Origin: Chitinophaga pinensis
GTDB lineage: Bacteria; Bacteroidota; Bacteroidia; Flavobacteriales_D; Crocinitomicaceae
DNA length: 46,390 nucleotides
Assembly: GCA_943324565.2 (NCBI GenBank)
Contig: CALPMC020000013.1
Span: 1-46,390 of the forward strand
Direction: 5' to 3'
Shown: positions 1 to 8,400 of the stretch, piece by piece
How positions within the stretch are numbered: the first letter of the stretch is position 1
Layout of the letters: the number at the start of each line of letters is the position of its first letter
Translations under genes and position numbers: made by a program
The notes under the pieces: generated by a model
The model's database searches: none
The model's input: the letters and a program-made list of their open reading frames with translations, nothing else
Told to the model about the DNA's origin: nothing

Positions 1-1023
1 GATGATGGATCTAAATTAAACTATGTTGGAAATAATAAGCATGTGTTTAACAATCCAACCTGGTATGGGAATAATGAAGATATTATTTTAGAATATATAG
101 ATCAAAAAATTAATCAATCAAAATCAGTTGATTACATCTTGAACTTAGTTGATTTATTCACAAAATCAGTAGAGTTAATAAGTGTAAAGGTTCCAAAAAT
201 TGATACGATCAATCATTTATTTGGCGATGTATTAATACTTGAAAGAAATTTGAGTTTATCACTTTTTATGCTTATATATCATTTGGAATTAGAAAACAAG
301 CTTGTTAAGGAGGAAAATAATATTTGGTCTATTGAAAATAAATTTATATTCAAATGGGAAAAACTCTTGTTTGTTAGAGATTTTCATGACAAATATTTCG
401 GAAAAAAGTACAAAGATGATTTCGAGGATTTGTATTTCAAGATTATATCTAATGAAGAAAGTTTAAATGTTACAATTGATTATTTTCTTGAAAATAGTTT
501 TAGACCAGATGTTATTAAACAAGATTTAAAATCAGTTGCCTTGAATTTCATTGATGCGAATCATCAGAAAATTTTAAACGATTCGTTTCATTGGTTCAAA
601 AATAAAATGATTTATATACTTTATAAATATGAAATTCATCTTCAACAAGAATCCAGAAAACACCTCCGAGAAATAATGAAAAATGGTGTTTCAGTAGAAC
701 ATATTCTTCCTCAAGAATGGTCGTGGGATTGGATTAAAGCTGATTCTTCTAAACTCACAAAAGAAGCTCATGATTTTAATAAAGAAATTTTCGAAACGAT
801 AAATGGAATAGGTAATTTACTCATACTAAGCCCTTCTGAAAACTCTTCTCAAAGTAACTCCCACCCAAAAGAAAAACACTACACGATTGATAGTTATTCT
901 TACAATCTTCATAATAAAAATAGGGCAAAATGGGAGAATCACCAAAAATGGAAAGATTTTATTTATTCAAGAGGTGAAGATATATATGAGTATTTGACTA
1001 AATTCATAAAAGAAGAAAAATAA
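1..1023 (+). CDS. DUF262/DUF1524 HNH-type protein, C-terminal part (5' end outside window)
   Basis: The reading frame is open from base 1, so the start lies upstream and only about 340 C-terminal residues are present. Counting from the GTG at 43, the C-terminus carries the DUF1524 HNH-like signature: EHILPQ with His220, then GIGNLLIL with Asn258 and a second Asn267 before a Lys-rich HPKEKHY stretch. In known proteins this domain follows a DUF262 (ParB/Srx-like) domain, and the pair forms GmrSD-type modification-dependent restriction enzymes or related defence nucleases. The DUF262 half is not visible here, so the restriction role is inferred. A rho-independent terminator lies 23 bases after the stop codon. 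The composition is very AT-rich, fitting accessory DNA. Confidence 0.8.
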   Translation, partial: DDGSKLNYVGNNKHVFNNPTWYGNNEDIILEYIDQKINQSKSVDYILNLVDLFTKSVELISVKVPKIDTINHLFGDVLILERNLSLSLFMLIYHLELENKLVKEENNIWSIENKFIFKWEKLLFVRDFHDKYFGKKYKDDFEDLYFKIISNEESLNVTIDYFLENSFRPDVIKQDLKSVALNFIDANHQKILNDSFHWFKNKMIYILYKYEIHLQQESRKHLREIMKNGVSVEHILPQEWSWDWIKADSSKLTKEAHDFNKEIFETINGIGNLLILSPSENSSQSNSHPKEKHYTIDSYSYNLHNKNRAKWENHQKWKDFIYSRGEDIYEYLTKFIKEEK

Positions 1024-1046
1024 ACATACAAAAAAATAACTTTACT

Positions 1047-1075
1047 AAAGCCAACGCCCCCACGTTGGCTTTTTT
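1047..1075 (+). terminator. Rho-independent terminator after the DUF1524 gene
   Basis: A 10-bp stem (AAAGCCAACG pairing with CGTTGGCTTT) closes a six-base loop CCCCCA and runs directly into a T tract (1070-1075). It sits just after the stop codon at 1023 and faces the end of the minus-strand gene at 1118, so it may serve both. Confidence 0.85.
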
Positions 1076-1117
1076 GTTGACTAAAACTTTAACTCAAATG
1101 CTGCGATTTTTTAACAC

Positions 1118-1483
1118 CTATAAATTCCCTAACTTTCTAAAGTGCCATAACAAGCCCTCAACATTCTTCTTCCCCACTGGATTTTGAGAATGAACTAAGA
1201 ATTCAGGCAATTGTAATTCGTTATCCATGCAATAATTCATCAACCATTTGGCGCAGGTCATGCCGTTTTGTTCTTCAGTTTCGGGAAGTTCCGACAAACC
1301 CAAATCATGATCAAAAGAAATGAAATCCGGTAAGCCATTTATTACAATCCAGGTTACGAATTCACTATACGAACGTACAATTTGCCATTCTTTACGATAG
1401 ATTTCAATGTCTTCAATTTTTATTTGCATGTACAAAAGACAATCCGTTGGATTTCGAATGTCATCGAGGAAAAGGAGTTTCAT
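1118..1483 (-). CDS. Cyclic-phosphate processing receiver domain (cpREC) protein
   Basis: A 121-residue single-domain protein resembling the receiver-fold family called cyclic-phosphate processing receiver (cpREC). Visible signatures are LFLDDIRNP (Asp7, Asp8) at the first strand, SFDHDLG (Asp58, His59, Asp60) at the third, then AKWL, and the terminal VHSQNPVGKKN motif with His98. The histidines distinguish it from ordinary phospho-receivers. The family has been proposed to process cyclic phosphates on nucleic acid ends or nucleotides; the substrate here is unknown. The gene stands alone, with no Shine-Dalgarno sequence and a TATTTTTG box 21 bases upstream. Family assignment is good; function is inferred. 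Confidence 0.75.
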   Translation of the reverse strand: MKLLFLDDIRNPTDCLLYMQIKIEDIEIYRKEWQIVRSYSEFVTWIVINGLPDFISFDHDLGLSELPETEEQNGMTCAKWLMNYCMDNELQLPEFLVHSQNPVGKKNVEGLLWHFRKLGNL

Positions 1484-1504
1484 ATTGTTGGTTTTTTAGC
1501 ACCC

Positions 1505-1512
1505 CAAAAATA
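1505..1512 (-). promoter_or_regulatory. Candidate -7 promoter box for the cpREC gene
   Basis: The minus strand reads TATTTTTG, a perfect match to the Bacteroidota -7 consensus TAnnTTTG, 21 bases before the ATG at 1483. No well-spaced TTTG -33 element is present; CAAA on the plus strand occurs at spacings of 13 and 24 bases, both off the usual range. Confidence 0.35.
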
Positions 1513-1549
1513 AAACCCCACACCGCAAATACGTGTCAAATGAAGTAAA

Positions 1550-1665
1550 CTATCTCACATTCTCCTTCCACTTTTGACAAAACAATTCAAATTCGGCTGA
1601 AACCTTCATTTCTTGCACACAAAACTCAATGAATGAAGGATGTTCATAGAAAAAAGTATTCCAAC
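1550..1665 (-). pseudogene. 3'-end fragment copied from the lipoprotein gene at 3047-3619
   Basis: Read on the minus strand this encodes about 38 codons ending in a stop: GWNTFFYEHPSFIEF, then CVQEMKVSAEFELFCQKWKE, then NVR and stop. The intact protein at 3047-3619 ends FYETPSFIEF, CVQEMKISAEFELFCQKWKE, NVN. An in-frame stop lies just upstream of the conserved part, so it is not a small intact gene. The match continues past the stop into a shared flank (ACGTGTC followed by A or G, then AAT) near 1531 and 3027. It is therefore a partial duplication or a leftover of a lost paralogue. Confidence 0.75.
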
Positions 1666-1737
1666 CTCTTTGGATTTAGCCAATTTTTTCTTAGCTTTAA
1701 GTAAATGAATTTAAAGATGATGTTTATTTAGAGAACT

Positions 1738-2037
1738 ATGAGTGGAATAAAATTATTTGAAGAAAAAAAGGTGCGTTCCATTTGAAATGAAAAAGAAGAA
1801 AAATGGTATTTTTCTGTTCAAGATGTGGTTGAGGTGTTAACTGAAAGTAAAGACCTAAAACAATACCTTGAAAAAATGTTATGTCGGGATGAGCAACTTA
1901 AAAACAAGTGGGGTACAATTTGTACCATAGTTGAAATGGTTGATCTTGATGAAAGAAGACGAAAAATACAACTTATCAATTATGGACGATTTAAAGAGAT
2001 CGTTCCAATCTCAAATAATATAGGAGTTAATAGATAA
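1738..2037 (+). pseudogene. Broken BRO-N / DinD-like gene (internal TGA, truncated)
   Basis: From the ATG at 1738 the frame reads MSGIKLFEEKKVRSI, then TGA at 1783-1785, then NEKEEKWYFSVQDVVEVLTE and on to a stop at 2035-2037. It aligns with the N-terminus of the neighbouring intact protein (MANLKIFESKQIRSFWDEEE). The stop codon stands exactly where the paralogue has a TGG tryptophan, so one base change explains it. The last recognisable BRO-N segment is WGTICTIVEM followed by LDERRRKIQ; the remaining two thirds of the usual 270-280-residue protein is missing. An open frame from 1825 exists, but it starts inside the domain and is unlikely to be a real gene. Confidence 0.8.
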
Positions 2038-2118
2038 AAACCATTAAAAGTAGAAAGTTAAGCAACGGACTTAATCATAAAGTCTAATAAATTATATAGA
2101 GTTAATATTGAGTTAGTT

Positions 2119-2961
2119 ATGGCGAATTTAAAGATATTTGAAAGCAAACAAATTCGTTCTTTTTGGGATGAAGAAGAACAAGAATGGTATTTTGCAATTG
2201 TTGATGTAGTAGCAGTCTTAACAGATAGTAATGATCCAAAGGATTATTGGTATAGGATGAAAAAACGTGAAAAAATTTCAGGTTTTGAGTTATCGACAAT
2301 TTGTCGACAACTGAAATTACCAGCTAGCGATGGAAAAAAATATGCAACGGATTGTGCTAATAAGCAAGGACTATTAAGGATTATCCAATCAATTCCATCA
2401 CCAAAAGCTGAGCCTTTCAAACAATGGTTGGCTCAAGTGGGTGCCGAACGAATAGCAGAAATTGAAAACCCAGAATTAGCACAAGCAAGGATTAGGGCAA
2501 CCTATAAAGCAAAAGGTTATAGCGATGAATGGATTGAAAAAAGAATACGAGGGATTCTTGTTCGTGATGAGCTAACTAAAGAATGGAAAGAGCGAGGGGT
2601 AAAGGAAGGCAAAGAATATTCCATTCTTACTGCCGAAATTAGCAAGGCGACTTTTGGTATTGTTCCAAGTGAATACAAAAAATTGAAAAACCTCACCAAA
2701 TCAACTGAAAATCTTCGGGATCACATGACAGATTTAGAATTGATTTTCACAATGCTGGGAGAGGCATCAACAACTGAAATTGCGAAAAATAAAAATGCTC
2801 AAGGCTTTGTAGAAAATCAAATTACAGCAAAAGCTGGAGGTTCTGTTGCAGGAAATGCAAGAAAAGAACTTGAGGAAAAATCTGGCAAAAAGGTAGTTAG
2901 TCAAGAAAACTTCAATAATTTGAATGACATTAAACAAATTCCAAACCCAAAGAAAGATTAA
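2119..2961 (+). CDS. BRO family N-terminal (DinD-like / phage antirepressor-type) protein
   Basis: A 280-residue protein. Residues 1 to about 110 form a BRO-N domain (IFESKQIRSFWDEEEQEWYF, DVVAVLTDSNDPKDYWYRMK, then LLRIIQSIPSPKAEPFKQWL). The C-terminal part has a pattern shared with DinD-like proteins: RGILVRDELTKEWKERGVKEG, then EYKKLKNLTKSTENLRDHMT, then MTDLELIFTMLGEASTTEIA. BRO-N proteins bind DNA and occur in phages and mobile regions; DinD of E. coli inhibits RecA-mediated strand exchange. Which role applies here is not visible. A decayed paralogue lies immediately upstream. There is no clear ribosome-binding site. Confidence 0.8.
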   Translation: MANLKIFESKQIRSFWDEEEQEWYFAIVDVVAVLTDSNDPKDYWYRMKKREKISGFELSTICRQLKLPASDGKKYATDCANKQGLLRIIQSIPSPKAEPFKQWLAQVGAERIAEIENPELAQARIRATYKAKGYSDEWIEKRIRGILVRDELTKEWKERGVKEGKEYSILTAEISKATFGIVPSEYKKLKNLTKSTENLRDHMTDLELIFTMLGEASTTEIAKNKNAQGFVENQITAKAGGSVAGNARKELEEKSGKKVVSQENFNNLNDIKQIPNPKKD

Positions 2962-3046
2962 TCAAAAAATTCCAAATGTCTTTATACATTGGGAAGCAAA
3001 AACTATTCTGAAGCTGAAAAGTTAAAACGTGTCGAATCAAGCTATC

Positions 3047-3619
3047 TCAATTCACATTCTCTTTCCATTTTTGACAAAACAACTCAAACTCAGCTGAGAT
3101 CTTCATTTCTTGCACACAAAACTCAATGAATGAAGGAGTTTCGTAAAAGATATTTTCCATTCGCTTGCGATAGGCTAATAATAATTCATCTCTTGAAATA
3201 GAAGCATCTGGATTGCTATCAAACTCGCTTTCCCAACCATTCAGGAATAAAGTGCGTGACGATTCATACAACTCCATCCATTTTTTATCTTGCGAATAGG
3301 TACTTTTCCATTTCGATGGAATCACCTCTTTCTTTTCTGCAACTACTTGCCTATTGGTAATTGCTTGTTTTTTAATCGTTGAATTTGAAACCTTTGAAGC
3401 TGTTTTTATTTTTGGATTTACTGAGTTTACAGTTTGTTTCGTTTGTTCTTCAATGATTTTTTCTGCTTTATCTTCCTCATAATCAGTAACTTCTTTGTCT
3501 TCAATTTTATCTTTTTCGACTTCCAACGATTCTTTTTTCGACTCATCCGGATTTGTTTCTTCACAAGCAAATGCAAGCAAGGACAAGGTGATAACGATAC
3601 CAAAATAATAGAAGTTCAT
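3047..3619 (-). CDS. Hypothetical lipoprotein with charged linker and conserved C-terminal region
   Basis: The 190-residue product starts with a hydrophobic signal and a lipobox-like LLAFAC with Cys19 followed by Glu-Glu. Acidic residues directly after the Cys resemble the surface-export signal described in Flavobacteriia lipoproteins. Residues 25-100 are Lys/Glu-rich and probably disordered. The C-terminal 75 residues (from WMELYESSRTLFLNGWESEF to the end) look folded, and their last 30 residues recur in the fragment at 1550-1665. I do not recognise the family. The gene is convergent with the BRO-N gene. Confidence 0.65.
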   Translation of the reverse strand: MNFYYFGIVITLSLLAFACEETNPDESKKESLEVEKDKIEDKEVTDYEEDKAEKIIEEQTKQTVNSVNPKIKTASKVSNSTIKKQAITNRQVVAEKKEVIPSKWKSTYSQDKKWMELYESSRTLFLNGWESEFDSNPDASISRDELLLAYRKRMENIFYETPSFIEFCVQEMKISAEFELFCQKWKENVN

Positions 3620-3693
3620 AATTATGTAATTACAATTTAGTTAAACGAAATTTGTAGAAATCGGGTACAATTTAAAGTTAGAATAGAAAAAAA

Positions 3694-4293
3694 TTACTCT
3701 GGTGATACTAACAAATCAGATACAAATAGCTGACTTGGTGCAACCATCGGTTCGTCGTAAGGAATTTTATCGCCATATCTTTTTTCCATAATCCGTCTAA
3801 CCTCAATTGCATCGATATTAAAATCTCGAAGTGGCAAAGGTTTCGCTAGTTTGATTCCTAATTTTTCATTGTAAACTTTCCAAACTAATTCTGAACAGTA
3901 CATTTCTTTGTCACTCCAATTGAAATAACCATCGTAATTTTTTCCAAATTGACTTGCGGCAAATTGTTTCATCGCTTTGATATTTTCAGGTGTTAACTTC
4001 GATGCGTCTTTCAGTCTTTTGACTTCGTATTTGCCACCAACTCCTGATGCAATCCAATCTCCCAATTTTCGTTTTCCAACTGGTTGAACAGCCTCATAAA
4101 TATAAGCTTGTCCGTTTTCATAAAACAAAATTCCACAATGTGAATAGGGAGAATTGGTAGCAATTTCAACGGCTTTACTTTGCGAAGAAGTTGAAGATTG
4201 AAATAAAATATCGCCATCTTTTAGCTCTTGTTGGCTACAAGCACTGAATGAAAGTAGCAACAAAAAATAAATAAAAAATGAAACTACTTTCAT
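3694..4293 (-). CDS. YiiX/YebB-like NlpC/P60 cysteine hydrolase, lipoprotein
   Basis: The 199-residue product has a lipoprotein signal (FSAC, Cys19). It then shows the motifs of the YiiX-type permuted papain-fold hydrolases: LKDGDILFQ at 24-32, the SHCGIL segment with His52, Glu67 in IYEAVQ, and MYCSELVWK with the probable nucleophile Cys133. Related enzymes are thought to cleave amide or ester bonds in cell-wall peptides or lipids; the substrate here is unknown. The gene lies 23 bases downstream of the M42 peptidase gene on the same strand, so co-transcription is likely. All catalytic positions appear intact. Confidence 0.8.
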   Translation of the reverse strand: MKVVSFFIYFLLLLSFSACSQQELKDGDILFQSSTSSQSKAVEIATNSPYSHCGILFYENGQAYIYEAVQPVGKRKLGDWIASGVGGKYEVKRLKDASKLTPENIKAMKQFAASQFGKNYDGYFNWSDKEMYCSELVWKVYNEKLGIKLAKPLPLRDFNIDAIEVRRIMEKRYGDKIPYDEPMVAPSQLFVSDLLVSPE

Positions 4294-4316
4294 CCAGAAT
4301 TGATTAACGTCTTTGT

Positions 4317-5396
4317 TTATTTCAAATACCGAAAATCTTGACCTGCTTTTATGGTTTTCAAAGTTTCAAAAATTAATCGGATACAATTTTCAACGTCTTC
4401 TTTTTGAACCATTTCCACAGTTGTATGCATATAACGTAATGGTAAAGAAATCAATGCACTCGTTACGCCTTCATTTGAATAAGCAAAAGCATCAGTATCT
4501 GTTCCTGTTGAGCGCGAAACTGCCGCACGTTGGAATGGTATTTTGTTTTTGTCCGCAGCTTTGATGATTAACTTCAAGAAATTCGTTTGTACTGCAGGAC
4601 CATAAGTCAACACTGGACCTTTTCCTGATTGTTGGTCGCCATTTTCAATTTTATCAACCATCGGAGTTGCTGTGTCGTGACAAACATCTGTGATTAAAGC
4701 AACATCAGGCTTAATTTTATGCGCAATCATTTCCGCTCCACGTAAACCAATTTCTTCTTGAACTGCATTCACAACGTATAAACTGAAAGGTAATTTCGTT
4801 TTTGATTCTTTCAATAAACGTGCTACCTCAGCAATCATAAACCCTCCTACTCTATTATCTAAAGCTCGACCAACGTATTTGTTTTTATTTAAAATCATAA
4901 ATTCATCCTCAAAAGTTGCCACACAACCTACGTGAACACCCAAAGCTTCTACTTCTTCTTTTGAGGCGCAACCGCAATCTAGAAAAATATTTTTCATACT
5001 TGGAGTTTCCTCTTTGGTATGACGCATGTGAATTGCCGGCCAACCAAAAACAGCTCTCTCAATTCCTTTGTCAGTGTGAATATTCACTCGTTTTGAAGGA
5101 GCAATCATGTGATCAGAACCACCATTTCGTTTCAAGTAAATAAAGCCATCTTTTGTGATGTAATGAACAAACCAAGAAATTTCGTCAGCATGTGCTTCAA
5201 TTACTACTTTGTAATCCATTCCTGGGTTGATGATTCCTGCAACTGAACCATAATTATCAACAAAATAATCGTCTATATAAGGTTTTACGTACTCCAACCA
5301 CATTTTCTGACCTTCAGATTCAAAACCTGTTGGACTTGCATTATTCAAGTAGTTTTCTAAAAATTTCTCTGATTTCGGGGTTATAATTTTCTTCAT
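4317..5396 (-). CDS. M42 family metallopeptidase (FrvX/glutamyl aminopeptidase-like)
   Basis: A 359-residue cytosolic aminopeptidase of the M42 (TET) family. Predicted two-metal ligands are in place: His69 in EAHADEISW, bridging Asp180 in GRALDNRVGG, Glu214-Glu215 in VQEEIGLRGA (catalytic base and ligand), Asp237 in TDVCHDT, and His324 in RYMHTTVEMV. Length matches the family. Members form dodecameric tetrahedra and remove N-terminal residues from peptides. It follows the giant secreted protein gene by 15 bases and precedes the YiiX-like gene, suggesting one transcript, though no shared pathway is obvious. The start at 5396 is supported by the family's usual N-terminus. Confidence 0.9.
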   Translation of the reverse strand: MKKIITPKSEKFLENYLNNASPTGFESEGQKMWLEYVKPYIDDYFVDNYGSVAGIINPGMDYKVVIEAHADEISWFVHYITKDGFIYLKRNGGSDHMIAPSKRVNIHTDKGIERAVFGWPAIHMRHTKEETPSMKNIFLDCGCASKEEVEALGVHVGCVATFEDEFMILNKNKYVGRALDNRVGGFMIAEVARLLKESKTKLPFSLYVVNAVQEEIGLRGAEMIAHKIKPDVALITDVCHDTATPMVDKIENGDQQSGKGPVLTYGPAVQTNFLKLIIKAADKNKIPFQRAAVSRSTGTDTDAFAYSNEGVTSALISLPLRYMHTTVEMVQKEDVENCIRLIFETLKTIKAGQDFRYLK

Positions 5397-5411
5397 TTTT
5401 AATTTTAAAAG

Positions 5412-8400
5412 TTATTTCATTAACGTAACATTTCCTTTCGTGATGGACTGCAAACCACCAATACACGTAACATCTAAATAATAATCATAAACATCTGGAT
5501 CTAATTTTTTTCCTCTAAAAATACCGTCCCAACCAAAGTTCGGATCAGTAGATTCAAACACCATTTCTCCCCAGCGATCAAAAACCCTGAAAATCATTTT
5601 TTCTATCCAAATACCTCTAACATACAAGACATCGTTGTTATTATCTCCATTTGGCGTAAATGCATTTGGAATAAAAACATACGGATCTTCACAAATGATA
5701 GTATATACTTTAACTTCAACCGTATCAGAAACAGAACAAATCCCGTCGGAAACTGTCAAAGTGAAAATCGTTGTTTCGTTCACTAAAGCATTCGTTGTTT
5801 GAGCGTTTGGTGTTGCTAAACCTGTTGTTGGTGCCCAAGAATAAGAACTCATTCCAGATGGTGTTCCGCTTAAAACAACTGTCGTTCCTGGTGAAACGAT
5901 TGTTTGCGAAGCACTTGCAACTACACTCGATGGATTTATGGTTGAAACTGAAATGTAAATTGAATCTTCAATGAAACAACCATTGGAAGAACTAGCATTT
6001 AAATAAAGATATTGCGAAGTCGTTGGATTTACTTGAACTTGGTTACTTGTTGTAGGTGAAACAATAATAGTTGAAGGCGACCACGAATGTGTAAACGTAA
6101 TAGTTGGATTGGTACTTGCAGCAGTGATAGTTGTTGTTTCTCCTAAACAAACTAAATTGTCACCAGTTAAAGTCAAACTTGCACTTGTAAATTCAACGAA
6201 AACACTATCACTGTTTTCGCACTCATTACTACTAGCTTGAAAATAATAATATCCAGTTGCTGGGTCATTTACTGTAAGTGAAGACTGAGTCAAATCGGTA
6301 TTTAAGGTATCGCTAAACTGATTAGTTGACGACCAAATGAATTCAGTTGCTCCACCGCCAACAATTGGATTAAAAGTAATTGGAACGGAAGCACACAACG
6401 AAATAGTATCTACCAAACTAATTGTTACGCCGGGAGAAACAATAATCGTCACCGTTTCCGTATCATTTGCTGGACAAACGTCATCAACTATTGTAAGGGT
6501 AATTTGATATGTCCCAGGTGTAGAATAGGTTACAGATGTAGTTGTATTAACTGAATCAAGCGTTCCATTTCCAAAATTCCAAAGAAAATAACTTGTTTGT
6601 ACGGAAGAATTCGTGAGTGTTACGGTCAAAGGCGCACAACCTTGTTGGTTATTTAAAGTTATTTCAGCAGTTGGTGGAACATCGAAAATAACGACCACAC
6701 TATCAATTCTATCACAATATTGATTTCCTACTTTAATGTAATATTTACCATCAGGAGGAGAAACTGTTATGATTGAATCAGATGGAATATTCAATGGATT
6801 TGTAAAATTCGGAGAAGTTGACCAAATAAAATAATCTCCTGTTCCGTAGCTATTTGCAATCAATTGAGTTGGAAGTAAGTTACATAATTTTAAGGTATCA
6901 GGTAAATCAATTTGGATAGAGTCTAAAACAGTAATTGTAATGCGAGCTGTGTCAATAATCAAACAAAAACTGTCTGTTACATATAAATTCACTTGGTAAG
7001 TTCCAGGTGTATCATAAGTTATTACTGGATTTACCGTAACTGAATCCAAATTTCCGTTTCCAAAATCCCAAAGGAAAGTATCATCTTCTGAGGAAATATT
7101 ATCAAAAGTAACCGTGAAATTTTGGCAACCTTCTGCTTGATCGGTTGTAAATTCAGCATTTGGAATAACTCCTGTGTCAAATTTATAGATTGCGTTGTTA
7201 CAGTTATTACTATTATTTGTTGCCGACCAAGCACCTGGAGTAGTTGGAAAATCATCGTTATTTCCACAACCCGCACAAACTGATTGATACACAATTCCAT
7301 TTTTATCAAAACGAGATGTCCCTCCATCTACGTGTTCTTCCGATTGATTTCCACCAATGTAAGTACCGTACAAAATACCTCCAAAGTCACGTTTTAGTAC
7401 TAACAAATAAAAATCGAAACCATTAGGTGGTGTCAAACGAAATGCATCTGGTGTAACCGGCATTCCACTCAAAGCTGTACTTTGTAAAATATTTGCACCC
7501 CATGCTGAAACATAAATATTTCCACAAACATCAACTAAAAATGCTGCTGGTGAAACATTGATTGCTGTGCTTCCATTTCCAAATCTCGTGGAAGCCATAT
7601 TTGTATTCAATGCAGGATTTAATTTGATGATGAAATTGCTACTGTTTCCATTAGAATAAGGTGCATTAACCACTGGGAAAGTTCCCCCGACTGATTGTCC
7701 TAACAAGAAAATATTATTATCTCTGTCCACTTCGACGAAGAAAACTTGGTCGTATTGATTTCTACCGATGTAACTTGCTTGGGTAATATTGTTTCCTGTT
7801 GGAGGTAATTTCACCACAAATCCTTCTGCTGTTCCTCCAGCATTTGCAGGTTGCCATCCACCTGTTGTTGCAATTAAATTCGTTGATTTCGTTCCACCAG
7901 CAAAAATGATGTTGTCAAAATCATCTACTTTGACAGAGTAACAAGCATCATCAGCTGAACCGCCGTAATAACTAGAAAACAATAAAGTTTGAAAGTTGGC
8001 TGCTAATTTAAAAACAACTCCATCTTGTCCACCACCATTTGTTCCTTGAACGGCATTTGCTACAGGGAAATTAGTCGATTTTGTAGAGGAAGCAACTAAA
8101 ATATTATTATTCTGATCTAACATAATCTCTCCTCTAAACTGATCTCCGTAATTAGAAGTCAAACCTGAATAAGAATTGGCTGAATTGTAGGGTAATGATG
8201 CTGCATTATAATTCACTCCGTCATTTAGAGAACCTCCAACTAGAGTTGAACCTAGTAAATTATGACCATTAGTACTTAATTTTGCAACATAAATATCAGT
8301 TCCTTGACTAGAATAATAAACGCCATTGTAGTAAAATTCAGCTGTTCCGCCGCCATTATGTATTTGATTAAAAGCATTTGCAGTAGTTGGGAAATCAGCA

